A stretch of DNA of 64,000 bases from Lepidonotus clava (taxonomy: Eukaryota; Annelida; Polychaeta; Phyllodocida; Polynoidae): assembly GCA_936440205.1 (NCBI GenBank), contig OW387134.1, forward strand, positions 20,190,908-20,254,907. Direction: 5' to 3'. Both the position numbers and the translations under genes were made by a program. The notes beneath the pieces were generated by a model. It did not search any database and had not been told where the DNA came from. It saw only the letters and a program-made list of their open reading frames with translations. Of the stretch, positions 23,266 through 33,419 are shown piece after piece (position 1 is the first letter of the stretch; the number at the start of each line of letters is the position of its first letter).

Positions 23266-23835
23266 TTAGTTTGGGACATGCTCGTAGAGGTTTTGCCCGT
23301 TGTCATTTACCACTCGCCTGATGATCCCGCTCTCATCCTTGGTGACCGTGACTCTTAAGCCTCTCATACGTTCGCAGGACGAGGGGCGCATTGCTCTGAG
23401 GGGTCTTGGCCTAGTAGGTTCCAGTCCGAAACGGCCCCCGTTGGGTCGTACGACGGTTGGCTCGAGGGGTATGGGTTTGGTACTTGCGGTGGGTTTGTCG
23501 TTGGGAGTGGGCTCGGCCACAGTGGGCCCCCCGGCTGGCTGGTTGGCGTCCACTGCTGCTGGTTCCATAGCAGTGGTGAGGGATTGGCGTTGCAGCTCGT
23601 TGTCAAGCTGCTCAAGTCTAAACAAGCGGGGTCCGCAGGCTGTAAGTGGTGGAGGAGGGGAGCTCCCGCTGGCCCGTTCCCCACCGGTGGGGTTGGCGCG
23701 TGTTGAACGGGTGCTACCTCCACTTTTAGTCCTGGAGCGGCGACGGTTAGCTGTTCCCCTCCCGATCGCCTTTCCAGAGTGGGCAGAGGTCGGCCGCCTC
23801 GTTTTGTTTGTAGGCTGGTACTTTCCCTGACGCAT
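23266..23835 (-). CDS. Accessory ORF 2, overlapping ORF 1
   Basis: A 189-codon frame that overlaps accessory ORF 1 in another frame for about 470 bases. It is rich in Arg, Pro, Thr and Ser. It could be a second product of the same region or a by-product of the GC-rich composition of ORF 1. No domain is recognised. Confidence 0.4.
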   Translation of the reverse strand: MRQGKYQPTNKTRRPTSAHSGKAIGRGTANRRRSRTKSGGSTRSTRANPTGGERASGSSPPPPLTACGPRLFRLEQLDNELQRQSLTTAMEPAAVDANQPAGGPTVAEPTPNDKPTASTKPIPLEPTVVRPNGGRFGLEPTRPRPLRAMRPSSCERMRGLRVTVTKDESGIIRRVVNDNGQNLYEHVPN

Positions 23836-24335
23836 TTAGAGTTTTGTGTGGTCCTTTGAATAAAAGGAGCTACCTGAGTTTTAATCTCAGCTAACTGTTT
23901 GTTTGATTTTGGCACATCCAGTCCTACTGTTCTCCTAATTTCGTCAACAGTCTCAAATAGTTGGAACAGTGGTTGCGTAAGGTCCCAGAACCAGCCGGCC
24001 TGTATCTGCACTGGTTGGTTGACCGCTTCCTCCTTCTGAACCGGCTTGGCCAACGCCGTTAGCCTTGGCTCGGGCTCCGAGTCACTCACCTCAGATAAAT
24101 TGTAGAAGTCTTTATCTGCTGTCTTCTTTTTGGCTGGAGCCGACTTGGCGGACCTCTTGGCTCCGCCTGTGTTCGTTCTGGTGGGCCGCCGGGCTGGTGT
24201 CCTTGGCTTCTTCCGGGCAATCCCGGCGTCGGTCGAGTCCGGACGGACACCGCCCCGGCCCGGCCAACTCCACCGCCTAAGGGTCTGAGCCGGTTGTTTC
24301 TTAGCACTCTCCTTCTCGACTGCCTTTTCTTTCAT
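23364..24335 (-). CDS. Accessory ORF 1 of the Gypsy element
   Basis: A 323-codon frame between pol and env. The N-terminal third is Lys/Arg/Pro-rich (KKPRTPARRPTRT, AKKKTADKD), a short acidic patch SDSEPEP follows, and the C-terminal half is Pro-rich. The composition suggests a nucleic-acid-binding or nuclear accessory protein, which is inference. No known domain is recognised. Confidence 0.6.
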   Translation of the reverse strand: MKEKAVEKESAKKQPAQTLRRWSWPGRGGVRPDSTDAGIARKKPRTPARRPTRTNTGGAKRSAKSAPAKKKTADKDFYNLSEVSDSEPEPRLTALAKPVQKEEAVNQPVQIQAGWFWDLTQPLFQLFETVDEIRRTVGLDVPKSNKQLAEIKTQVAPFIQRTTQNSKCVRESTSLQTKRGGRPLPTLERRSGGEQLTVAAPGLKVEVAPVQHAPTPPVGNGPAGAPLLHHLQPADPACLDLSSLTTSCNANPSPLLWNQQQWTPTSQPGGPLWPSPLPTTNPPQVPNPYPSSQPSYDPTGAVSDWNLLGQDPSEQCAPRPANV

Positions 24336-24997
24336 TTGGTAAAATCCTAAAAGAATGGCCCAACGAACCTTCCCTTGGTAGGCAGCGCCCTCAGGGTGGG
24401 CCGGCTAATCCGTTTCCTTCTCAGGGGGACGATAATCCTTCCCTCCGTGTCCGCAGGGAAAGTAGTGGTTCCCTTTGGATTGCTATGTGGCCGGAGGGCT
24501 AGACAGTTCCCCATGAGTCGGTGGATCAGTGTCCCAGCTAAGTTCTCTTTCTGCTCCTTCCAGGAGAAGTCGGAGGCTGAACAATTTCTATCTCCAACTT
24601 CTGTTCAGAGATAGAATCAATATCTATCTCCGTTTCGTCCCGGGCTGGGTTGCGCGCACAATCACCTGCAGCAGAGGTGACTGTCTGGGAGCAGAGTTGC
24701 GGACCGACTGGTGGATCGGCGCGGATCCCACGAAATTATAACCGATCCGCTTGTCCATGCCGTCTCCATATTTGGAGCTGTATCCCGTTTCAGGTGGGGG
24801 GGGGAACGCATGCATCCGGTCCCAAAAGATGACGCCCAACCACTGGCATCTCTCTTGGTGTGCGCATCCTCCCTTTCTGCCACGCCCCTGGGCGCGGCAA
24901 GGTGGCCGTGAGGCAGACCACCTGTTCCATTAGCGCTGATGCTAACGGTGCCGCTCCGCCGAACCTTTATTTTCACAGGGCGGCTAAATCTCCTGCA

Positions 24998-27900
24998 TTA
25001 ATCATCCATGTCGTCGCTCTCTCCGCCGTTGGACAGAGCGACGTAGTTAGGGCGGCGGTTCCGACGTAGGTTATAGCCACCTTTCGTCGGGACATGGTCC
25101 TTTACTGTTTTTCCTGGGCTCTGTTCCGACGTATCCAAGATCGGCACATCACCGCAGGGTAGTTTTATGGGCTTGTTGTTGCCTGGAGGGGATCTCCCCT
25201 CCAACGGCTGGCTTTTGCCCCTTCGTTTAGCTCGTTTGCGTTTCCTCTGTCCATTAACGCCAGCTGTTCCCCGTTCACAGGCGGCTTTATTAGGAACAAA
25301 GGATAAGTTTGTGGACAGCGTGGTGTCCGTACTGGTGCCCTGACCATCAGTGATTTGCCCATCCGTTTCTGCTAAATCGGTGGGACTTGGGCCAGGTTTT
25401 TGTGTAGGTACCTTCCTGGTCATAGGAACTGCATCATGCTCACGGGGACCGGTCGTTCCCGTTGAGTTTTCAGTCTCAGCACCCCTTATTTCGCCATCTT
25501 CCTCAGCGATTTCACCCGTCGGAGTGTGATGCAATTCAGGGTTTCGGTCAGGATCTGCCCCTTTTGAGTTAGTGATTTTCGCTTCTCTCACCAGTTTGGG
25601 AATGTTATGAGGGACAGCGGGAGACCAGGGCCCATGTGCAGGTTTGAGTTTTGAAATGTTTACTAGATGTGGGACCTGTTTTCCAGTTTTTAAAGATACT
25701 AGTCTAACAAGGTGGTCTCCTTTTGTTTCAATTACCCTGAATGGCCCAGTATACCTGTTTGAGAACTTAGACGCTTTATTTTCACTAGCTAGAGGGTCGT
25801 ACATGTATACCATATCACCTTCGTACATCTGAGTAGGCCGCGCCCGCTCATCAATTCGCAGCCTCAGATCTTTTTCGTAGTTTTGAACTACCCTTTCAGC
25901 CATATTCCTAAACATAGCAATATTATCCTTGGTTTGCATGAAAAACTCGCAGTCGTTCAGCGTTTCAGGAATTGTTCCTTGCTCAGGCATTCCCATACTG
26001 ATTGGATCTCTGCCAAACAGCAGGGTGTGCGGGCTGTATCCCGACCGTACACTGATTGTGGATCTAACTGTCCATAATGCAATGGGAAGTAGATCGACCC
26101 AGTTACAGTGATCGTCAGGGATATAATAAGCAATCAGGTTTTCAATGGTTTTATGTAGTCTCTCTACTCGAGCGTTGCCAGTCGGCATTCGCCCGGTAGT
26201 GAACGTTTGCTTGCACGCTAGTCGTGTAGTGATTTCCCTGAATAGCCCTGAGAGGAAGGCCGCCCCCCGGTCTGTGTGCAGGCGGTTTACCCGCCCATAC
26301 CGACACACTATTCCGGTTAGGAAACAGTTAGCCGCGGTCTGCGCGGTGGAGTCTTTAGTGGTGAAAGCCTCCGGCCAACCTGTCAGTAGGTCTATGAAGG
26401 TCATGATATATTTTGACCCATCCCTAGCCTTTTTTAGCGGCCCGATGAAATCACACTGTACTACCTCAAAGGGTCGGGTTGGTCTCTCCCAAGACTTAGC
26501 TAAGGCCTTGAAATGTGGGGCCCGTCTCCTTAGAGAACAGGTCTCACAAGCCTTTACATAGTCTACGATGTCGGCGTTCATGTTTCGCCAGTAGAATTTC
26601 TCAGAGATTTTGGTAGTGAGGTTACTGATCCCTACATGTCCCCCAGCCAAGATGTCATTATGTAATAGTCTCAGGACTTTGGGAATTAACTTTCCTGGAA
26701 CTATCATACGAGGTTTGAGTCTGACCAGTTGGTCTTGGTGTTTGTTATACCTTTTGATGTTGAACCTACACAGTACTCCCGGTGCTACCATTCCTACAAA
26801 ATCAGCTTGGTCCATTATTCGCCTAGCTTCAATGGGATCTGTTGGTAGGTCTCCGTCCTGCAGGTAGTCTATCAATTGCGCGCACTCTGCATCTTGGAGT
26901 TGCGCGTTTAATACCGTAGCCACAGAAAGCTCTTCATCCTGAACTTCGGCCTCAAATAACTCACATCCCACGGCGGGTTCATATTCCTCACCTGGGACAT
27001 GCTCATGATAGACTCTAGACAAATAGTCCGGTAGAAAATGAGTCGCTCCTGGCTCATATGTGATTTCAAAATCAAAATCTGATAACGCTAAAGCCCACCG
27101 TCTCAGCCGGGCTGACGGGGCTTTGTAGGCACTCTGTAGCAGGGGAATCAACGGTTTGTGATCAGTCACTATTGTGATTTTAGCTCCCTGCAACATGTCC
27201 TCATAGTTCTTAATGCCTTTAATTACTGCCAGAGCCTCCTTTTCTGTTACCGAATAATTTAATTCGGCGTCCCGGAGAGTACATCCCCAGAAAGCAACCG
27301 GACGGTAGATTTCATCTAGTTTGTGGCAAACCGCTGCACCGCACGCGGCGTCTGATGCATCTGTTAGTAGATAAAAATGCCCCCCTATATCTGGATGAAT
27401 TAGTAAGGGCGGCGAGGTTAGCAATTTCTTTAACTGTTGAAACGCTTCCTCGCAGGCCTCTGTCCACTCAAAATAGACTTCTTTCTTTAGCAGCCGGTTT
27501 AAAGGCTTCGCTAGATCAGCGAAATTAGGGACAAACGATCGGTAGTAGTTACACAGTCCCAGAAAGGATTTAATGGTTTTCACATTATGTGGACGGTTAA
27601 AGGCTGTAATCTTTTCTGTGGTTACCCTTTGTGTAGCCACACCTTCCGCGTTTACTACGTGGCCGAGGAAATTGATTTCACTGCGGCACCACTCACACTT
27701 TGACGGTTTCAGTTTGAGATTAGCTCTCGCCAAAGCTTGGAGAACCACCTCAACGCTCGCCAGGTGTTCTTCAAATGTAGTGTCGTAGACAATTACGTCG
27801 TCTAAATATGCTAAGCATGTTCTAGGAATCAATCCCTTTAGCGCTATGGCCATTACCTTGGTAAACTGCCAAGGTGCGCCAACTAAGCCAAATGGTACAC

Positions 27901-29239
27901 GCTTATACTGATACACCCCCATCGGGGTTTCAAAAGCGGTATATTTTCTACTGTCTTCTTCGATTACACATTGATGATAGCCGCTCAACAGATCTAAAGC
28001 TGTCCACATAGTGGGTTTCTTGTAAGCCATATATAGGAAAAGCGAGCGAGCCGTGGGCATGGGGAATTTATCTTTAAAAGTGACTTGATTAAGCATGCGA
28101 AAGTCTGTACAGAGCCTAGGTTTGCCGTCTTTCTTCTGCACTACCACCAGCGGGCTTCGCCAAGCCGATTCGCTGGGCTCTATGACACCTATATCTATGA
28201 GTTGCCTAACCTGTTCATCGATGATATCCATTTTCTGTGGAGAGTATCGGTATGGTCTGGAACTTATAACTCCCTGCGACTCATCCACAATGATTCTCAT
28301 CGGCGCTATTTCACAGTGACCTAACTCTTCCATTGAGAACGCTAGTGCATTTCTATTGTTATTAAGCATTTGCCTAAACCTTACCTGTTGTTCTTCGTTT
28401 AAGCACGACTCGGTCAGATCTATTTTACTTACATTCTCATCCATTTTACCTCGGGATTTCTCCTCAGAGGTTTGGCTTTCCATTTGTACTGCGTCTTTCA
28501 TTACTTCTACAGAAATCCTGCAGATGGACATTGGGGTCTCTGTTTTAGTTAGATAACACAAGTCTAGGAACTCCTCTATCTGATTTTGGTTTACCTCAGG
28601 CACTGCGCATTCTTCCGCAAAAGCTAATACTTCCTGGGGAGTGATTTCTTGCATTACATCTAGCGGATTCATGACTTTGATCCACCACTGGCTTCCCACC
28701 GTATTCACGCACCCCTCCACTAGGACTGGTGCGGTTACCGCCGGTGCGCAGTAAGCTACCGGTGAGTCTAATCCCAGCGGCTCTCGAGTGGTTACCGGTA
28801 TGATGCATTCATTTCCCGGCGGAATTTTCACTGTTTCTTTGCTAACTATAGGGTTTCCACAAAACACTTCTATCTTTGCGCCTGGTAGAGATAAATCTGA
28901 TCGAAGCACTGTTAATAAGTTTCTCCCGATTACTATTAGGTGGCATAGATCGTCCACTATGTTGAAATCATAGCAGACCACCGATCCCTGGATTGAAAAC
29001 TTACATCTAATTTGTTCTAGTATTACTTGAGACGAGTTGTCTGCCAAACTGATGTTTCCCTTCGATACCTTCCATTCATCTAAAATGCATTGTTTAGGGA
29101 TCTGTCGTTTACAATGGGTGGACATGAAGCAATCGCTCGCTCCGGTGTCTACTAAAGATCTAACCTCCTTCTGATCATCAAATCTTAACGTTAAGAAAAA
29201 TGCTTCGTCTCCTATCTCTCTCCTAGCCGGTCCGTCCAC
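24998..29239 (-). CDS. pol: Pol of the Gypsy element
   Basis: A 1413-residue frame. In order: a retropepsin-type protease (DTGA near residue 33), reverse transcriptase (CTDFRMLNQVT, GYHQ, AYLDDVIVY), RNase H (LLTDASD), a His/Cys zinc-binding block (HNDILAGGH...C..C), the integrase core (CDFIGPL, HTDRGAAF), and a GPF-type C-terminal module (RYTGPFRVIE). The order protease-RT-RNase H-integrase is the Gypsy order. It starts 38 bases after the gag frame ends, in a different frame, so a separate expression step known for the family is implied. Confidence 0.93.
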   Translation of the reverse strand: MDGPARREIGDEAFFLTLRFDDQKEVRSLVDTGASDCFMSTHCKRQIPKQCILDEWKVSKGNISLADNSSQVILEQIRCKFSIQGSVVCYDFNIVDDLCHLIVIGRNLLTVLRSDLSLPGAKIEVFCGNPIVSKETVKIPPGNECIIPVTTREPLGLDSPVAYCAPAVTAPVLVEGCVNTVGSQWWIKVMNPLDVMQEITPQEVLAFAEECAVPEVNQNQIEEFLDLCYLTKTETPMSICRISVEVMKDAVQMESQTSEEKSRGKMDENVSKIDLTESCLNEEQQVRFRQMLNNNRNALAFSMEELGHCEIAPMRIIVDESQGVISSRPYRYSPQKMDIIDEQVRQLIDIGVIEPSESAWRSPLVVVQKKDGKPRLCTDFRMLNQVTFKDKFPMPTARSLFLYMAYKKPTMWTALDLLSGYHQCVIEEDSRKYTAFETPMGVYQYKRVPFGLVGAPWQFTKVMAIALKGLIPRTCLAYLDDVIVYDTTFEEHLASVEVVLQALARANLKLKPSKCEWCRSEINFLGHVVNAEGVATQRVTTEKITAFNRPHNVKTIKSFLGLCNYYRSFVPNFADLAKPLNRLLKKEVYFEWTEACEEAFQQLKKLLTSPPLLIHPDIGGHFYLLTDASDAACGAAVCHKLDEIYRPVAFWGCTLRDAELNYSVTEKEALAVIKGIKNYEDMLQGAKITIVTDHKPLIPLLQSAYKAPSARLRRWALALSDFDFEITYEPGATHFLPDYLSRVYHEHVPGEEYEPAVGCELFEAEVQDEELSVATVLNAQLQDAECAQLIDYLQDGDLPTDPIEARRIMDQADFVGMVAPGVLCRFNIKRYNKHQDQLVRLKPRMIVPGKLIPKVLRLLHNDILAGGHVGISNLTTKISEKFYWRNMNADIVDYVKACETCSLRRRAPHFKALAKSWERPTRPFEVVQCDFIGPLKKARDGSKYIMTFIDLLTGWPEAFTTKDSTAQTAANCFLTGIVCRYGRVNRLHTDRGAAFLSGLFREITTRLACKQTFTTGRMPTGNARVERLHKTIENLIAYYIPDDHCNWVDLLPIALWTVRSTISVRSGYSPHTLLFGRDPISMGMPEQGTIPETLNDCEFFMQTKDNIAMFRNMAERVVQNYEKDLRLRIDERARPTQMYEGDMVYMYDPLASENKASKFSNRYTGPFRVIETKGDHLVRLVSLKTGKQVPHLVNISKLKPAHGPWSPAVPHNIPKLVREAKITNSKGADPDRNPELHHTPTGEIAEEDGEIRGAETENSTGTTGPREHDAVPMTRKVPTQKPGPSPTDLAETDGQITDGQGTSTDTTLSTNLSFVPNKAACERGTAGVNGQRKRKRAKRRGKSQPLEGRSPPGNNKPIKLPCGDVPILDTSEQSPGKTVKDHVPTKGGYNLRRNRRPNYVALSNGGESDDMDD

Positions 29240-29277
29240 TGCGCCTAATTCTATCGTGGAATGAACGGACCCTTCCT

Positions 29278-32200
29278 CTAGTTTCCCTGATTCTTTTGTT
29301 CGGTACCACTGGCTTTGCTATCTTTGTAGATCCGCGGGGGTTTTTCCCTCAACCTATTCTTTAACCACAAGCACGCTTCTGTAGAGTGACCATGTTGTTG
29401 ATGAATGATACAAAACTTACTTTCATCAAAAGGCAACCTGGGTCTCTCTACTTTCTGTTGAGTTGGCAGATTCTTTCCCTTATCTGCCTCTCTGTTCGGG
29501 GCGATATTGGATTTAGGCTTCTGATCTGAATTTCTTTCACCTTTCTGGTTTTCGTACCTATCTTTTCTCTCATAACCTTGCTGTTTAAAGTTACCACCAC
29601 TCTGGGGAGTCCCGCTTTGCCCTGGCTTTGGTTTCTGAAACCATGGAGCGGCCTCCAGTCGGGCCAGCACCACTCCAAATCGTTCGGAGATGGAGTTTAG
29701 GGCCGCGGTCTCCTCTGATTCTTGGCCTCCAGCCAGTTCGCTCACTGCATTAGATATTTTAGTTCCCCCTTTGCCTTTGTCCAACGATTCTAGCCTCGTC
29801 GCACAATCCACCGCTTCGGTGAACGACTTAGGGTCCAGTATAGCTACTTGCCTGGCTACGCCCTGTTTTAATCCCTCTAAAAACACAGCTAACATCATGC
29901 TTTCACTCGCCTCTGCTTTAACTTGCTTTTGTTTCAGAACACCTGCAAATTCGATCACGCTCTGGTCTTTTCCTTGTTTAAGGCCACAGAACTCTGCGTG
30001 TTTCTGCCACTTAGCCCTTCGATCACCGAAGATCTTGGTCATTTGGGTTTCTAGCTTCCCAAATGAGTCTTTCTCACTTTCAGCTAACGCTCCTGCCCAG
30101 TCGTCGGCCCTTCCTTTTAGGCCTAACAGCGCCATATTCAGGAGATGGGCGTCCGACCAGTCATAGATAGCTTTCAGTCGTTTTAATTCCCTGAAATACT
30201 TTTCTATTTGCTCGTCTTCTTTTCCACTAAACCATGGTAACCTAATGTTTGGTCCCCTTTGGTGACCACTGTGAGTCGTTTCACGCACTGGCGCTGGTGT
30301 TTGCCCCAGTGCCAGACCCAACTGTGGTAGAATTTCCCAAATATTTGGTTGATTCTGTGGATTTGGAGGGTTGTTCTGACCTGGTGGGCCCGGCGGACCT
30401 GGTGGTCCGGGCGGTGGAGGATTCGGTGGGTTTGGGGGGTTGTTGAGTTGGTTAAGGAAAGGATTGTTGTTCTGGTTCGGGGGAGGGTTATTGGGTCCTG
30501 GTGGATTTACTTGATTATTCTGGCCTGCTGGGGCTTGCTGACCCTGCTGGTTACCCGCCCCTCCTCGGCCCGCGCCAAGATTGGCTGCGAGTGCCATCGC
30601 CTGCAACAGGTGAGGGAGCAGGTTTTGATCGACCCCACCTCCCGCTGGCTCGGCCCGGCCGGGCAGTTGGCCTGGTTGGCCTCCCCCATCATTTTGTTGC
30701 AGTCCCCCAAGGTTTACCCCAGGATTAGGCTGCTGTATTCCCGGATTCACACCACCATTTCCCCCTGCACCGGGTTGCTGGAGTCCCCCAGGGTTTATCC
30801 CCAGATTGGGCTGATTCGGAGGGAGATTATTAATAGGGTTTTGAGGAGGGTTATTGAGAAGGTTTTGAGGAGGGTTATTGAGAAGGTTTTGAGGAGGGTT
30901 AGGCCCTTGTGGGTTGGCCTGATTATCTTGGTCTCCCTGGACCTGCTGATTAAGAGGAGGAATAAGTCCTTGAGGGTTGGCCTGATCGTTCTGGCCCCCT
31001 TGAACTTGTTGATTAAGAGGAGGAATAGCCCTCTGAGGGTTGGCCTGATTATCCTGGCCTCCTTGGGCCTGTTGGTTAAGAGGAGGGTTGGCCTGATTAT
31101 CTTGGCCTCCTTGGGCCTGCTGATTAAGAGGAGGGTTGGCCTGATTATCTTGGCCTCCTTGGGCCTGTTGACCCTGTTGGTTTCCCCCTCCTCCTTGACC
31201 TGCCTGTATAGGGGCTCCCATTGCCTGCCTTATGAAAGGGTACAACATATTTTGTTGTATGGGCCCAAGGTCTATCCCGCCTCCTGCCGGCGCGCCTCGG
31301 CCCGGCTGCTGGATTAGTATCTGGCCATTCCCATTGTTTTGTTGGGGTCCCCCAGGGCCCATCCCACGGTTAGGAAGCCCTGCCCCCAGATCTACACCCC
31401 CAGCTCCCCCTTCATCGGGTTGCTGGCGTTGATCTCTATCCTCTCTTTCTTCTACTAGATCCATCAAAGGAACGCCTCCTTCCGCCATATTATTTTCGTG
31501 GAGGTTTTGTATATCGTGATCGTCCCACTGTTCTTTCACAGGTATTTCCTCTACACTAATTTCGTCCTCACTTTCAAGTTTAGCTTTCTTACCTGTGTCT
31601 AAACCATCCTCGGTAATAAGTTCGTATGAAGACGAGGTTGATCTATCTTCTCTAGCTAATTTTCTATCAGGACTACCTTTTCTGACACTCGCGATAGCTT
31701 GTTCTAATTCCCTATCTTCTTCTTCGTCTTCACTTTCGTATTTATCATACAATTCTTGAGTTGGAGTGTTAAAATCTGGTGCTTTTAGCGTTACATTTTC
31801 CTCACTATCCTGATCGCTTAGCCTCTCTAAATCTATATGCTTTTCGGGGCCTGTGTCTGCCCACTGCTTTAATATTTCAGCTGGATCAAAGGCCTGAGCT
31901 TCCGCTCTTTTACCAGCTTGGTCTAAGTTCGTTTCTACCCCGTAAGTTAATCGATAGGGTTGTAAATTACCTACTTTCTCGCTGTTTCCCTCTGCTTCCC
32001 TTCCCACTCCCCTATCCCTTCCCACTGTTTTTCCTTTAGCTACAGTGGAATAAGGAATGGACGCCCCCGGGTTGGGGTGAGTTGGTGTTACCAGTGGGTG
32101 ACTGATAAACTCAAGTCGTTGGGGTAATGGATAGGTGAGAGAGCTCCCATCAGGTAGGATTACCGGATTTTCGGGGCGTTTTCCCCCTGATGGGCTGGAG

Positions 32201-32772
32201 TTATCCGCGGTGTTTTGTCGTTGTTTTAGATTTCCTGAAGAAAATAGGTTATCTCCATTGGAAACTTCCTGTTCGCCTTCACCTCCCGCTGCGGGCAGTA
32301 AACGATAAGGAACACTTTGGTTACACCACGGATTGTTCACATCAGATTCACAGGTGGAGCGAGAGCTAGTACCAGTTTCGTGGTCCGTAGGTGGTACGTA
32401 CCCTGGGTTCCAATATTGCTGATATTCCGTGAGACGGTTCTTCCCTTCAACTCGTCCCGAGTGTGTTAGGGTTTCAAGTCCTTCGTCAAGAACCGGCCTA
32501 TCTTTGGACCCTAGGTGCCAGGGAAATGGTTTACCTTTGCCACGGGTTTGGTAATTTTGTGCACCTTCGGGGCAGAGCTGCTTGGGTCTGGCTGCGACCT
32601 CCTGTCTCTGTGCCTCCCCGTCTAAGGGATTACCTACCAGGTGGCGGTTTTCCACACTCCCTGTATATGATGTTGACACATCGTGTCCTGCGGGCCGCAA
32701 AGATTGAGGCTTGGGGTTAGAGGAAGCCTCAAAGTCACCGGTGGCTGACATCAAGGATGAGCAAAACGGCAC
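29278..32772 (-). CDS. gag: Gag of the Gypsy element
   Basis: A 1164-residue frame beginning nine bases after the primer-binding site. The first 430 residues are polar and acidic. A long Gly/Gln/Asn/Pro-rich middle with tandem repeats follows. The capsid-like part (RLPWFSGKEDEQIEKYFRELKRL, MALLGLKGRADDWAGAL, IFGDRRAKW) matches the Gypsy gag layout. Near the C-terminus FCIIHQQHGHSTEACLW is a Cys/His zinc-knuckle variant. It is much longer than typical Gypsy gags because of the repeat-rich part. Confidence 0.9.
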   Translation of the reverse strand: MPFCSSLMSATGDFEASSNPKPQSLRPAGHDVSTSYTGSVENRHLVGNPLDGEAQRQEVAARPKQLCPEGAQNYQTRGKGKPFPWHLGSKDRPVLDEGLETLTHSGRVEGKNRLTEYQQYWNPGYVPPTDHETGTSSRSTCESDVNNPWCNQSVPYRLLPAAGGEGEQEVSNGDNLFSSGNLKQRQNTADNSSPSGGKRPENPVILPDGSSLTYPLPQRLEFISHPLVTPTHPNPGASIPYSTVAKGKTVGRDRGVGREAEGNSEKVGNLQPYRLTYGVETNLDQAGKRAEAQAFDPAEILKQWADTGPEKHIDLERLSDQDSEENVTLKAPDFNTPTQELYDKYESEDEEEDRELEQAIASVRKGSPDRKLAREDRSTSSSYELITEDGLDTGKKAKLESEDEISVEEIPVKEQWDDHDIQNLHENNMAEGGVPLMDLVEEREDRDQRQQPDEGGAGGVDLGAGLPNRGMGPGGPQQNNGNGQILIQQPGRGAPAGGGIDLGPIQQNMLYPFIRQAMGAPIQAGQGGGGNQQGQQAQGGQDNQANPPLNQQAQGGQDNQANPPLNQQAQGGQDNQANPQRAIPPLNQQVQGGQNDQANPQGLIPPLNQQVQGDQDNQANPQGPNPPQNLLNNPPQNLLNNPPQNPINNLPPNQPNLGINPGGLQQPGAGGNGGVNPGIQQPNPGVNLGGLQQNDGGGQPGQLPGRAEPAGGGVDQNLLPHLLQAMALAANLGAGRGGAGNQQGQQAPAGQNNQVNPPGPNNPPPNQNNNPFLNQLNNPPNPPNPPPPGPPGPPGPPGQNNPPNPQNQPNIWEILPQLGLALGQTPAPVRETTHSGHQRGPNIRLPWFSGKEDEQIEKYFRELKRLKAIYDWSDAHLLNMALLGLKGRADDWAGALAESEKDSFGKLETQMTKIFGDRRAKWQKHAEFCGLKQGKDQSVIEFAGVLKQKQVKAEASESMMLAVFLEGLKQGVARQVAILDPKSFTEAVDCATRLESLDKGKGGTKISNAVSELAGGQESEETAALNSISERFGVVLARLEAAPWFQKPKPGQSGTPQSGGNFKQQGYERKDRYENQKGERNSDQKPKSNIAPNREADKGKNLPTQQKVERPRLPFDESKFCIIHQQHGHSTEACLWLKNRLREKPPRIYKDSKASGTEQKNQGN
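30830..31190 (-). repeat. Coding tandem repeats within gag
   Basis: The peptide LNQQAQGGQDNQANPP recurs in three near-exact units, with two longer variants that insert QRAI or QGLI/QGPN. NPPQNLLN is repeated beside them. The DNA units are about 48-60 bp. These low-complexity repeats probably change length easily. Confidence 0.85.
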
Positions 32773-32780
32773 AAGTCATG

Positions 32781-32798
32781 TTTCGGGTATCTCCACCA
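32781..32798 (-). other. Primer-binding site of the Gypsy element
   Basis: Two bases after the 5' LTR on minus, the sequence reads TGGTGGAGATACCCGAAA. It starts with the TGG expected opposite a tRNA CCA end. I cannot say which tRNA it pairs with. Confidence 0.7.
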
Positions 32799-32800
32799 AA

Positions 32801-33419
32801 TGAACTATTGTTAATGTTTGATTTAAGACTGCGTCAGATTCGTGTATATCCAAGTCTTCGTAAGTTGCTTTCCAGAATGTCTGAGTAATTCAGACCGCGT
32901 TTAAAGTTTGTCCATTCACTTCCCAATAGTTCAAAAGAAATGAACGATGAGGGAACTTCTTAATATGAAAGGGTTTTTATTCAATAAACATCTCATCCCG
33001 AGTCAAAGCCACCATGTATAAGTCTTCATCAGTCCACCTCCCATCTCCTATCAGCAATCAACCACATTTAGAACACGAGTTGCTCCAACGCCTTCTAGAC
33101 CATTCTAGCATTTAGCTCTAACACAATCCTATGTCCGAGGTAGTGGGTATTGGTAAACTCCAGTCTGTTACATGGAGTCGATGTACTTACTCCAGGTATA
33201 ACTCCTTGGTTAAACATGTTTCTTCTAACCAACTAACTCACTAACTTTTCACTAACTGCTCGCTCCCTACCTTGCAGCGCCTTTTATACTGGTTAACAGG
33301 TGGCGCTAGGAGCGTAAGATATTTCTCCTAGGAGTAGACTAGAAGTAGACTTGCTAAGCCTGATCCTTGTTGGATCATATATTATGACAATGTATAAAAA
33401 GTACTAAGCCATTAGTACA
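32801..33419 (-). repeat. 5' LTR of the Gypsy element
   Basis: 619 bp copy that appears identical to 13560-14178. On minus it leads directly into the primer-binding site and gag, which fixes the element's orientation. Confidence 0.93.

Larger units (their letters stand above)
13560..33419 (-). mobile_element. Env-bearing Gypsy LTR retroelement, 19.86 kb
   Basis: Ty3/Gypsy-type (Metaviridae) element in minus orientation. Parts in its own order: 5' LTR (32801-33419), primer-binding site, gag, pol, two small overlapping ORFs, env, a 6.2 kb segment carrying an ORF on the other strand, and 3' LTR (13560-14178). A 4 bp duplication ATAT flanks it (13556-13559 and 33420-33423). The LTRs read as identical by eye, and the main frames are long and open, so it looks whole and recently inserted. 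Its length is about twice that of a usual errantivirus-type element, because of the extra 3' segment. It sits inside a TTAA element, which sits inside a solo LTR. Confidence 0.93.
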
